From Sycobia sp. Sy_11 (lineage: Eukaryota; Arthropoda; Insecta; Hymenoptera; Epichrysomallidae), in contig JACCIC010000164.1 in assembly GCA_018907035.1 (NCBI GenBank), positions 375,001-439,000 on the forward strand: a stretch of DNA of 64,000 nt. The letters are read 5' to 3'. Below the pieces are notes generated by a model, which did no database searches, was not told the DNA's origin, and saw only the letters and a list, made by a program, of their open reading frames with translations. The translations under genes and the position numbers were made by a program. Below are positions 42,583-58,442 of this stretch, piece by piece (position 1 is the stretch's first letter; each line of letters starts with the position of its first letter).

Positions 42583-43771
42583 TTTAAATCTACAGATGGT
42601 ATACACTTTCAATTAATAAAGCAATGTATAAATTTGTATTATTCTTATTATTTGAGATTATATACGTTTAGAAAATATTATTTAGAAAATCTAAAAGTAA
42701 ATAACTTATATGTCCATCAACCACACTTACTCACAAAATTAAAATAAATTTTATCATATTAGTATAATAATGGTTGGGTGGGAAGGGGTCTAGACATCTA
42801 AGACAGATAAATTTTCTTAACACTTTTTTAATATTAAAAATGAAATGAACTCGTTTTTGTTTTTGAAATATTAATTTTCTTAAGAAATTGAAAGTAATAT
42901 CTTAATATAATTTTTTATTTATATGCTATATTCACATTCATAATCTGTTATTTTTTGGAAAATTATTCTGACTGGATAGTAAAATTGTTATGAACATAAA
43001 ATCAAGAATTGGCGCTAAAAATTTACAATTTTTTAATGTAGCTTTTTCGATAATTATATAAATTGGGTAATAAGAAATAAAGCATCCCCATACTATAATT
43101 AAATTTAATAAATCCACATATTTCCAAATTTAACTCTTAACCGACGTCAAATTCCAATATGGGATATCGATTGACCTCTGGAAATAGTATCGGTATTTCC
43201 GGGTATTTCTGTAGTGTGCTGATATGAGTATTCTGTCCGCTTAATGATTGCAATTTTTTCATCTTATATCAGATATATTTCGATTATGTCTATAGAAAAT
43301 TAATGTTGATATTCATCAATATGAATACTTTACACAAAAATGGAGCAAAGGTAGAAATATCTAATGCTTAGAAAAAACTTGTAAAAATGTCAAATATAAA
43401 TTTTATTGTTAAAACAAAGATTGCTGTATGCAATTTTTAGGATAGCCGTACTAGTATCTTAAGAATTTTGAGATGAAAGCCTTATATGCCAAGCGAATGG
43501 AGTGCTCTGACCTTCTTGTCGATTGCGACAAAAGAGGTACGACAATTAAATCAGTCGGGAAACACGATGAAGAGGAATTGGTTAACTAAGAAGGGTATTT
43601 TTGTATTTTTAGCATGCAAAAACAAAAATAAAAGTAATTTTATAACTTTTCTATAAAAAAATATTCAAGATTCTACATAAATGATTTCTGCCGTTATAAA
43701 GCAACATGTTCTGCGTTTATACACACAAGTAAAATATTTCCAAACATGCATTGCTCATATAAACTTTTCAA

Positions 43772-43841
<70 letters not shown>

Positions 43842-44150
43842 GTCTTGCTTTCTCTCTTTCTAATTATATCAAGTATATATTAAAAAACAGAAAGAGGAAA
43901 AAGAAATTTTCATCCTCTATCGTAACTTCTGGGATTGACGATATTTGATATTGATGATAGAAGGTTGTTCATCAGAGAAAATCAATTATTGAGGTTGCAA
44001 TTGTGAAGAATTATTATTAGTCAACGACAATATTTATTGTACGAATTTCGAACAACATAAAAAAATTTGCATAATATATTATTATTAATCGACTAATCGC
44101 TAACTGCTAAAGATTAGAAATCTAAGCTAAGAGAATAGTACATTTCTACC
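36991..44150. other. Long AT-rich region
   Basis: Very AT-rich with a (TA)n run at about 42533-42578 and a (CT)n tract at about 43775-43836. A small GC-richer patch lies at 40000-40070, with a 24-codon plus-strand frame starting MNLKSSTANRSRSALT. One exon-like minus frame is listed separately. No transposase, reverse transcriptase or RNA gene recognised. Confidence 0.45.
39557..39718 (-). CDS. Exon-like open frame of unknown family
   Basis: On the minus strand a pyrimidine-rich stretch and GATTAG acceptor (exon from 39718) lead into 53 codons ending at TAA 39559-39557. The peptide (RFIPSLFRIVVDYKYISFEK, then an acidic part with NGQSEPEEQELVNE) is more protein-like than the surrounding AT-rich DNA. 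It could be a terminal exon, a processed relic or chance. No partner exon was found. Confidence 0.2.
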   Translation of the reverse strand, partial: NRFIPSLFRIVVDYKYISFEKINENNTQSNGQSEPEEQELVNEGTDIVISKYS

Positions 44151-44250
44151 GAGTATGGAAAGGCTTTATTTACGAAACGAGAGGTTTGCGGCCCGAGGCG
44201 AAGTCGGGGGTTGTAACGAGGTTTGTAATAAAGTCTTTTCGTACTATATA
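44151..44250. repeat. Short inverted-repeat element
   Basis: GTATGGAAAGGCTTTATT at 44153-44170 matches, at 15 of 18 positions, the minus strand of 44244-44227 (GTACGAAAAGACTTTATT). The centre is GC-rich, unlike its surroundings. It could be a miniature transposon or fold as a hairpin. No target-site duplication is obvious. Confidence 0.45.
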
Positions 44251-44899
44251 AGGACTATATTTTTCCTTATGCGAACCGGGATCAAACGGTGAAGGTGCGA
44301 TTTGTAGGTTCGAATGAGCAAAAAATATTTTCGAAATGATAATTATAACTCCTCACTTGTATATTTCAAAAAATCGATCACAATGTATTTAGATACAATT
44401 AATTATTGCAAAATGTCACAACACTAATTATAGAAATTCTAGACTAGTTATTAAGTATTTATTACCTACCAAGTTATATAAAATATAGTTTTAAAACTTA
44501 TTCAGATTCTGATTTGTTGTGAGTTCCAATATCGGTACATTATAAAAAATGATTTTGTAAAATCTGATATACGTTTCGCTTTGAAATAATCGTACGAAGC
44601 AAATTATTTGTTTTAAAAAACGCCGATAAGGAGAAGCTTCGGTTATTCTCAAATACAGAGAAAAAATTAAGAGCGGATTGCATTTTAAAAAATCCATTTG
44701 ACTCCAGAATATGTCCAACATTTTAAGGACTCCTTTTAAAGGCAATCAGAGACATCGGACTTATCTCGCTCAATCTAATGGACCAAATCCGATAGCGCCC
44801 TCTGGTTTGAAAAAAGAAATGTTGATAAATTTGTCAGAAGCGTAAAGGCTCTGTCGATTGTTCGTCGATTTCTGCATACATGGTTTGGACGATTTTTTT

Positions 44900-45006
44900 G
44901 TCTGAAGCGAACCTGGCAACCCTACTCCCATAATCCCTCGCCCAGGTATGAGCAGACAGCCCCCATCCAGGAAAATGTTTAGCGTTGTACTGCACCGGTC
45001 AGGCGG

Positions 45007-45047
<41 letters not shown>

Positions 45048-45560
45048 CGTGCGAACGCGGCAAACGAACGAGCGCCCGGGTGCGCGCGTACGGGGCCGGC
45101 ATCACATCGAGCGAATATCTGACGGGGGTGGGTGCGGCGTCGCGCCCGCGGTAGGGGCTCATGCGGAGGGACGGAGAGAGAGAGAGGGAGAGAGAGAGAA
45201 AGATAGGCTATATATACAGAGCCATATAACGTGAGCTGCGCGCGCGCTCGCTTCGGGGTTGGTCGAAAGAAGGGCGGTGGTCGTTGAACCAGAGCGCTCT
45301 CGCGCGTATATACTTAATATCGCCCGGGGGCCAAGCGAATTTCGCCTTCCCTCGTCTCCCGCACGCGTGTACACGCTCCGATATATTATATATATATATA
45401 TATAACGTAACGCCCGCACACCCCTTTCGCATCGACGTCGCTACGGCTAATATATAAATCTCTCTCGCGATGCACCCACCCCCTTCCCCACATACACATA
45501 CATCAATCTCTGTGATTCTCCGTGATGCCTCTCTATATCTACTACTAGAATGCCATGCCC
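44900..45560. promoter_or_regulatory. CpG island with GT and GA repeats
   Basis: Starts with (GT)n then (GC)n at about 45007-45049, continues CpG-dense with a GA tract at about 45173-45200 and ends near a (TA)n run at 45386-45404. Frames here are short or repeat-driven. Likely regulatory, with no gene recognised. Confidence 0.3.
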
Positions 45561-50039
<4,479 letters not shown>

Positions 50040-50700
50040 GAAGTGAGAGCAGGTGTACGAGAGGAAGCCATAGGAAGCTGGAGGAAGACAGCGACCTGGT
50101 GAGCACGATGGTGAGTGACACGACCTCGCTATGCTGGCCAATAGCTCCATCCCGCGAAGAAATAAGTGCGAGAGCGCAGGCGCAAAGAGGAACGATGGAA
50201 CAGTGTGACGCGCCGAGCGCGAGCCGCGGCCGCGACCCGCGACTCGCGAGCCAGCAAAGAAGCCCATCAAATGCAGTCTGTCTCTGCGGACTGTGGCCCA
50301 GTTGTCGAGTTGCTTAGCAGTGCATTGTTCCATTACGGAGGTTTCCGCCTGCGTAGATTGTCCCAGCAGCACCATTTTCCTTTTCGATACACCAGTTCTA
50401 CGTATATGGTGTGTATTTGCCGGGATATACCAGCTTAGAAGAACGCCATTACGATCTCGGGAAGAAAATAAGTCGTTCCTGGCTAATTTATTGAGAATAT
50501 TCAAAACAACTCGTGTTGAAAGCTTTTTATTCGCGGATATTAATTCTAAAAAAACAGAACTGGGAAACGCTTTGAAAACAAAGAGTATATAGCTCGTTTA
50601 TGGGTATGCATAAGGGATCCATCACTATATAAATTGCGTTGCTCAACACTTGGAACGCAGAAAGCCACCATTACTGTCACTCTGTAAGAGGTACGTTTTG
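50040..50700 (+). promoter_or_regulatory. Probable promoter / 5' UTR region of the RBM5/10 gene
   Basis: CpG-rich island about 1 kb upstream of the RBM start. It contains a CCAAT box at 50138-50142 and GCGCAGGCGC at 50174-50183, close to the NRF1/ewg palindrome found at housekeeping promoters. The coding exon has an acceptor at 51187-51188, so an untranslated first exon is needed; AG|GTACGT near 50690 is one candidate donor. A 207-codon minus-strand frame covers part of the region (49881-50504) but matches no family I know. Confidence 0.4.
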
Positions 50701-51198
50701 CATTCTCGTTCTCCGTAGGTTGGAGCATGTCGCAGTTGTGCGTAGTTATTTCGTGTTGTAAAATTTTTTTCACAAAGCCTCGCGCCATTCGACATCGTGG
50801 CTTTCTCGATCGCCTCAGGCGTTGAAAGGTTGAAACTTTGGAAAATGCCTCGTTCTAGGAATGTTGCAAAGTTATAAGCAAGAACATGTGCATACGAGTT
50901 TTGTCTCAGACATAATGTAGCCATGTAGAAGTAAAGAAGTTAATTATGCAAATATTTACCATACTTAATTTTATTGATCCTAAAGTTTCAGTGAAATTGA
51001 GCACGTGTAGACATGAAATATGTGCTGTAAAATAATAATACATTTGAGGAGATAGAAAATTCGATCTCGTCATCAGCGATACAAATTATTTGTTTTATCT
51101 TCGAGAAGTTTCTAGCCGTTATGGTTCCTTCAAATTCGTTTTTATTTTAAATACATCAATATTTATATTTTTTACAATTATTTTATAGGTGTAAATAA

Positions 51199-51294
51199 AT
51201 GTTAGAGAAACATGTACAACAGTTCAGGCACTATCGATCCGTGGGAACCTGGTTATGGTCCATTAGATCGTCGTACTCATTCTCAAGAATATGA
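51199..51294 (+). promoter_or_regulatory. Upstream ORF overlapping the RBM5/10 start
   Basis: An ATG at 51199, 13 bases before the main start and in another frame, opens a 31-codon frame that ends at TGA 51292-51294 inside the coding region. Its context is weak (T at -3, T at +4), while the main ATG has A at -3, so leaky scanning would allow the main start to be used. Confidence 0.45.
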
Positions 51295-54200
51295 ATATCA
51301 GCGAGATTATCGTAACAGCCGATCACCGGATTATGTTGAGCACCGTGAAAGAGAGCATAGAAGTCCAGAATATAGACCCCATAGACGGGAAAGAGAGCGA
51401 GAACGGGAAAGATCTAGGGACAGAAGGGACAGAAGTAGAGAAGAGCGAGAAAGAAGTTATAGGGACCGAGAAGAACGCTACTCACGACAGAGGGAGAAAG
51501 ACTCGTTGGAGAGAGATAGGGAACGAGACAGAGAAAGGGAGCGTGAACGAGATCGAGAACGGGAGAGAAGGCGGGATCGTGACAGAGACAGGGACCGTGA
51601 TCGAAGATCTAAAAGGGATGAAAGGAGTCGTGATCGAGACGATGATCAAGGCCGAGACACTAATGATTATGATCACGATCGCGGCTATGGTGCAGCAATG
51701 GAAGGAGTACACTATAAAAATCAAAGCCCCAATAATACAATCATGATTCGTGGACTTGCTCAGCATATAACCGAGAATGATGTATGTATTTTTATTATGA
51801 TTCAAAACAATTTATCTGAAATACACAAAATGGATTTCCCTTATAGCAATATTGTGCTTTTATTATAGGTTCGACAGGATATACTAAGCTGCAATTTGAT
51901 GCCAAAGGATATCAGGCTTATACGCAAAAAGGATACAGGTACATAAGCATATCAAAACTCGATTATTTATCGGAAATCGGTATCGGCGTCGTTTTTACTT
52001 CAATTAAGCTATTTTGTCTTATTGAAATAGTTTTCCCTAGCTACATTTGTCTTCCCAGTTCCTGACTCCTTCTCTTAGAATATTCCACTTGTAAATAATT
52101 AGGGGCAAAAGGTAAGTAATGTTAAGAGTAGGCGCCGATTTATCTTTTATAAACAATTTGAAAATAATAAATTGACTTAAAAATAAATCTCAGTATCGTT
52201 AAGTAAAGCAATACTAAGAAAACCTGCTTGAATTCGGCGTCTATGACCATAAGTTGTAAAACAAAACAGTTGTTAAGTTAGTAAAAAAAAAAAGAAAAGA
52301 AAAAAGCAAAAAAAAAAAAACAAAACAAAAATTAAGTGATATTAAAATAAAGATAAATTTAAGGGATTTAAAATAGACTTGTTAATAAAATTTTGAGAAG
52401 CTAGATTCGATCTAGTAGTGGCATTTTTCATAAAATATGAAAAAGGCAGTGAAAGAGAAAATGACAAATTAAGCAAGAAAAGCAGGGATAAACCTTCATT
52501 CGATCGTTCGAAAACTCAGTCAATGGTTGGTGCTGTGACACATTGCCTGCCCTCTCCAAGACTCCCAGGCATTAACGTGGATTAACTCTGGATATCTGTG
52601 TATTTGCTCTGTATAGGTGCTTCGCGAGGTTTCGCATTCGTCGAGTTTAATGCTACTCAGGAGGCTGCACGATGGATGGAGATGAAACAGGTAGAATGAA
52701 GTTCAATCCAGTAACCCAACTTCTTGATGCGTTGCTCAAAGTGCCGCACCGACGCCCCGTGGCGCGACATGGCACGGTAACGCAGTCCGCTGGGCTGCCC
52801 TGTCCAGCCCCGGCTGCGCACCTCAATAAAGGCTACTTCCAAATACCATACCTTTATTTACTTACTTATCTAGGACAAGTTTTTTTTAATTTTTTTTCTT
52901 GTTTTTGTTTTTTTTTTTTTTTAAATTTTTTTTGTAACACTGATAAATGTTCTCAGCTGGATCTAAATCCATCCTGTCGATTTTTCTTTTCCATGATTTA
53001 CATGACGAGATAATCGATTTTTGTATCAAATCTGCATGCACTCATCTAACATTTAATTTTCCTATTTCCAATTGTCTTATGCGAAAAATATAGTTTTTTC
53101 TGCCTAATAGGTCCTATCATAAATCCTTGTTCTTTTAGATTCAGCTACAAGTCTTTATCAGGAATAATAGCGTTTTTATAATTATTACAAATGCATATAT
53201 AACTAAAGGTTTTTTGCTCAGATTTTAAGACAAAACACTCAATGGATTTTGTACATACGGTTTTTTTTATTCAAATTTAATTAGAAATCTAACTTAAACG
53301 TAAATAAATGAAATTCTTATACGGGAATTTATGAAGTAGAACAGTTACATTGTCCGTCGGCATCAGAAAAGAAGCAAGCTTTCGGGAGAGATACAGAACC
53401 TCTAAGCAGGCATTGAACAGGATAACACTGAAATCCTTTGTTTCAGGGTGTACTGATGCTGCAGGATCAGTATCGAGCCCTTATGCAGTACAGCATTCCC
53501 AAGGACTCGCATTCGGATAAATCTCAATCAAAGAATACACAAGATTGGCATTGTGTAAAGGTATGTTTTAAACTATGTTTTAAACATGTCTTTATAAATT
53601 ATATGCAAATGATATAATTATACTTTCAACAAAATAAGAAAAGATATTAGAAATTTTTGGTTTAATCATTTCATATACAAAATCCAGTCTTCAGTAATTA
53701 TTTATTAATTTTATTTATTATAGAATTTTACAGGATTTAAAGCTTTTATATAATACAGATTTAAATAACAAATATTGTCATGATTTCACTTAAAATATTG
53801 TCATTTGTAAGATAATGTAATCTGATATTATACTTAAAACTATAACTTTAACAATTTTACAATCCTTTTATCAGTTATCTTACAAATAAATATAGTAGTT
53901 ACAAAACAAGCTGGAATATTATTGAATATAACATATATATATAAATCTAATTTTCTATTGCATATTTTGATTAAATGTAATTTGAATAAGTAATGATTTT
54001 ATTTTATAAAAATCTCTAATATATTATAACAATTGAGAAAACTTTAAATAATGAAAACTGTTAATATCAATGAACTTATTAAATGTTATTGGATTATTTC
54101 AGTGTGGAGCTCACAATTTTAAGAGACGAGAAACGTGCTTTAAATGCTCAGCATCTCGTGCCGAAAGTGAAGAAGGTGGTGAGGGTAGTGATGAGGTTAG

Positions 54201-56444
54201 CCCACATCCAACAAATACTGTGCTCTTACGTGGTCTTGATGTCCTTACAACTGAGGACTCCGTGCTCCAAGCAATGCAAGCATTTTCCTCGCAACCGATC
54301 CGTAGCATACGTATAGGTCGAGATAGTCTGACGAATACTTCACGCGGCGTTTGTTACCTGGAAATGGCCAACGTCGTTGATGCTATGTATTTACACACAG
54401 CACTCACAAAACAGGGTCTTGAAGTCGATGGTAGAAAACTCGAGATCGCATACTGCAAGCTGCAACAAGTAGCAGGAGCGAATGCATGGAAAGCAGATAG
54501 TAACCACCAGTATACCCTTGAGGACGTTGCACAGCTCGCTGAGTACAGTGCAAATTTGTATGCAAAGACACCTGCGCAGAAAGCACATTATTTGCAGTAT
54601 TATACACAATACTATCAGAGTCAAATACTGCAAGGTACAGCGATAGCACTACCGTCCCTCAATCAAACCGATCGCGTGAATGCTGCGGCTGCGGTTGCGC
54701 AATCAGCTATACAACAATTGCAAGCTTCGAGGAAATTAAATGAGCCTGAAGATATCAAAGCTAGGCCAGTACCCAATGCCCCATCGAGCACAAACTTAGC
54801 GTCTGGAAGAGTACCAGCACATTCCAATGATGGAAAAGTTTATTGTAAGTTTAGCTATGTGTATTTTATATTAAGGTGACATTATTATTAACTAAAACAT
54901 AACATAAAATAATATTAAGACGTTTGTTATATACATTTCAAATACAAAAGTCATGTTTACATTTTATTTTTTGAATCTGCATAAAATTACTTTTTGAATT
55001 AAATTAAATTTATTTATCAAGTTATTTTTTAATGCTAGATAATGCAAATATATGAAACAATAATTCTGTGATTTATATTTATTTAATCATTTTTAAGAAA
55101 TTTCTTATAAAGATATTCATTATATTATTTTTTCTTGAAACTATATTTATGAAAAATATATAAATAAACATTTCGAAATTTTTGTATTAAGTTTCATGTG
55201 TACATATTTCATTTTTTTTAATATCAGCAGCATATTTAGTTTACATTATTATTAATGCACACTATGTATTTGGCAATTTATTAATATTTTACGTATTATT
55301 TGCAGCTGTTCCTGATGTCAGTACATATCATTATGATGAAACTTCTGGCTACTACTATGATACTAATACTGGACTTTACTATGATCCCAATTCACAATAC
55401 TATTATAACAGTCATACACAACAATTTTTATTTTGGGATGCTGAGTCATTTTCTTATAAGCCTGCTCCACAATCAGCAGTTGTAGCCCAAGGTGGTGCCA
55501 CAACAGTTGGAACAGATGGAGTAATCCAAGCAAGTGCTGTTACTAACTTAGATGCTCTCAATGATGATAGCAAGAAAAAGGAAACAAAGCAAGATAAAGT
55601 AAAAGTAGCCAAAAAAATTGCTAAGGATATGGAACGGTGGGCAAAGACGTTGAATCAGAAAAAAGAAACTGCAAAATCTAATTGGACATCTGACAGCCCC
55701 AGTGTTGAAAGTCACCAGAGCACAACCATTGGGACGACTAGTGGAGCAGCAGATGCTGGTTACGCTATTTTGGAAAAGAAAACTCTGGCAAGTTCAATCT
55801 ATATTGATGATGAAGATCTCTCTGAAAATAACGGTTTAGTCGCTGCTTATGGTGGTGGTAGTGACACTGAGGAAGAGATTGAAGATGTACAGCAAGAAGA
55901 CAGACAACATACAGATTGGACCAAACTTGCATGTCTGCTATGTAAAAGACAGTTTCCAAGTAAGGAAGCTCTGCTACGACACCAACAGCTTTCAGATTTA
56001 CACAAACAAAATCTTGAGAACTGGTATCAAGTGCGAGGTCTTGATCCAAATGACCCTCAACAAAGAAATAATAAATACAGAGATCGTGCTAAGGAAAGAA
56101 GAGCAAAGTATGGTGAACCAGAACCACCGCAACCAAACAGATTGAAAGAAAAATACTTAAAAACTAGAGTAGAAGAAACACCTACTTATGAAGAACCTAC
56201 AAGAGCTGGAATAGGTTCTGATAATGTTGGCAATAAGCTATTACAAAAGATGGGTTGGAGTGAAGGTATGGGCCTTGGAAAATCGAATCAAGGCAGAACA
56301 AACATCATTGAAACAGAACGTAGAGTTCCTACTGCTGGATTAGGATCAAAAACTGCTTATTATAATTCAGTACCCGGAGATACTTATAAAGACTGTGTAA
56401 AGAAAATGATGTATGCGCGTTACCAAGAACTTTCCGACACGTAA
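51212..56444 (+). CDS. RBM5: RNA-binding protein 5/10 (splicing regulator)
   Basis: Exons 51212-51781, 51869-51938, 52617-52690, 53447-53560, 54103-54844 and 55306-56444 join in frame to 902 residues, close to RBM10 length. RBM5/RBM10 are nuclear spliceosome-associated proteins that control exon skipping. Domains in order: an Arg/Glu/Asp-rich RS-like region (about 30-160); RRM1 (about 174-255) with the RNP1-like octamer RGFAFVEF; a RanBP2-type zinc finger (about 270-296, WHCVKC...CFKC); RRM2 (about 314-397); an OCRE aromatic repeat domain (about 530-585, rich in YYY/YYD); a C2H2 finger (733-755, C-x2-C-x12-H-x5-H); and a G-patch (about 827-871, GNKLLQKMGWSEGMGLGKS). This architecture is specific to the RBM5/6/10 group. 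The start codon has A at -3 and a spliced 5' UTR acceptor 24 bases upstream. It converges on the glycosyltransferase gene. Confidence 0.95.
51939..52616 (+). other. RBM5/10 intron 2
   Basis: Intron of 678 bases inside the RRM1 coding region, bounded by GTACAT and TATAG. It contains an A-rich stretch at 52286-52330. No other feature is supported. Confidence 0.85.
52691..53446 (+). other. RBM5/10 intron 3 with a GC-rich start and possible intronic poly(A) site
   Basis: The first 140 bases are unusually GC-rich for this gene. Read through from exon 3 they give three codons and then stop: ...MKQ V E and TGA at 52697-52699. AATAAA lies at 52825-52830 and a long T-rich tract at about 52877-52931. 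The rest is AT-rich to the TTTCAG acceptor. Confidence 0.4.
53561..54102 (+). other. RBM5/10 intron 4
   Basis: AT-rich intron splitting the RanBP2 zinc finger between its CxxC cysteines (HCVK|C). Bounded by GTATGT and TTTCAG. Nothing else is seen. Confidence 0.85.
54845..55305 (+). other. RBM5/10 intron 5
   Basis: AT-rich intron with GTAAGT donor and TTTGCAG acceptor, just before the OCRE domain. Nothing else is seen. Confidence 0.85.
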
Positions 56445-56860
56445 CGTGTTTTTTATTATTTTTATAGCTTTATAAATGTACGTTATATTATATATAATAT
56501 AATTTTCTAATTAGAAAATGCGAATAATTCTGTTCAATTTGTACATAAAGTAAACAATGATACTTTACTTCGCATTTTAAGTCTTACAAGTGGAAGAACA
56601 TTACAACTACATTTACACGTAGTTTATTTAAAATGGATTTTATCGACAATCGTTCTTTGGATACTGGAGGCCTGTTATCATCATTTAAAAGCAGTGCAAA
56701 TATATATATTTGTTTACGCTAAATGTATAGTTATTTTATGAGGGTAAACAGATACTATAAAGTTTGTAAACAGCTGTTTGTTTTAATCTTTGAATTGTAT
56801 TAGATATCAGCGGATATGATAATAAAATTTGAACACTGTTTTTAATTTTAATTTTATCTG
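56445..56860 (+). other. 3' UTR of RBM5/10 with poly(A) signal
   Basis: AT-rich sequence after the TAA stop. AATAAA at 56821-56826 is the best polyadenylation signal. The following 460 bases separate this gene from the convergent minus-strand gene and hold nothing I recognise. Confidence 0.55.
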
Positions 56861-57323
56861 TTTAATCCATTTAGATGCTCATGCCTATTAAATTTGTGAA
56901 CTAAAAAAATAAGAACAGTAGTTATATGTTATATTTCTTTAATGTATACTTTGTCGCATATGTTTTCAGTTGCGTATTTTTATACACATTATATATACTT
57001 ATAATTACAATAAATAATAAAACTAGTGTAAATATAAAAACAAATTTAATTATTTATACTTCATACGTAATATTACAATGATAAAAGTTTTCTTATTTTT
57101 GTTTTTTAATAAAGTATGAAATTGTTATGAATTATTTTTATGGTAAATGTGAATAAATTTAACTACATATTTTTAATAAATTGCATTCTAAACATATGAT
57201 AATTTGCAAAGAACAAACTTATAGAAAATTTATTAGAAATAAATACTGGTACTTTGACTATTATTTATTTATGTGTTTCTAAAATTAATATCACCACTTG
57301 ACTTGATTAATAAAATAAAACTA

Positions 57324-58442
57324 TTAAACCTTAACTAAAATCCAAGAGTATAAAGGACGCAGTTGGTGATTTAATACTTCATACTCAAGATCACTAATTC
57401 CATCAGTGTCTATTCTTGTTGAACCAGATTGTAAATAAGAAAATCTTTCATTGTTTGGAGATTCTTTTTTATGTGTCAACATATAATACTGTGCTACATC
57501 TGGACCAAATCTTGAAATCTAAAAATGTTCATTTTAGAAGAAAATTGAAATATAAATTTTAAGCTTTAATATTATGCGATTTTTAATTTTATATATCATC
57601 GTTTAATTTAAAATATTTATTTAAAAAGAATATAACTTTACCAGATAGCCTTTAGTTTGCAATCTATTATAAAAGTCATCATCTTCTCCTCCCCATCCAA
57701 AAAATATATTTGAAAAACCATTCACTTTTTCAAATTGCTGCCTTGTGAGCGCAATTGCTCCACCAAATAACTCATCATAAGGAAGGGTATACCTGAATGT
57801 ATTAATACTGGAACTCATATGTCTTGGCATTTTGGTGCAGGCATAAATATTATCTAAATTCTGAGGAATGAGATCAATATCTTGAAAAATAAAACAATGG
57901 AAGTCACTGATTTTAGTAGCTTCGATGAAGCCTATGTTAAAAAGCTTGGCTCGATTGAACTCTTTATTTTCACTTTGCTCAACAACAAATATTCTATAGT
58001 CTAAATTCTGCTTTTGTAAAAAAGGATGAATATAATTCATAAATATGGTTAACTGATTTTGACGATTCCTGTAGGGAAGAACAATTGCTATGTTATAGAG
58101 TGATTGACATTTAGTTGGTTTCCACTGACCACCTGGCAATACATCCAATCTTCGAGCCAAAGCGGTAGGTTCCTCTTTAGGCTTCTCATCTGGATACATG
58201 AGTCCGGAACGTTGTTTACCTAAAAGAGTAATATTGCATACATTGCCTTTAGGTGTGTAAGCAGGCTCTAGCTCTGCAACGATGTCCGCGAACTCAATGT
58301 GATTGTAGTGTGAAGATGCAAAACGAGCGGGATGCAAGCAGTAGCAAAGTACCAACATGGCAGTTAGTGTCAACGACAGGCATCGGGCATATTCATGTAA
58401 GAAGCCAATCATGAGCCTGAAGACTTTTACAAACCTTCGCAT
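57324..58442 (-). CDS. Beta-1,4-N-acetylgalactosaminyltransferase (bre-4 / beta4GalNAcT family)
   Basis: Exons 58442-57642 and 57518-57324 join in phase 0 to 331 residues. This is a Golgi type II membrane enzyme of family GT7: a short basic cytoplasmic tail, a membrane anchor at about 22-37 (LSLTLTAMLVLCYCL), a short stem and the catalytic domain from about 115. Visible motifs are FNRAKLFNIGF (162-172), the metal-binding DxD as QDIDLI (187-192), YDELFGG (222-228) and FGWGGEDDDFYNR (248-260). The residue matching bovine B4GALT1 Tyr289 is Leu225. In that family Tyr selects UDP-Gal, and Ile or Leu permits UDP-GalNAc, so GalNAc transfer, building LacdiNAc, is the likely reaction. It is shorter than many relatives because of a brief stem. 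The minus-strand AATAAA at 57264-57269 lies 55 bases past the stop. Confidence 0.9.
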
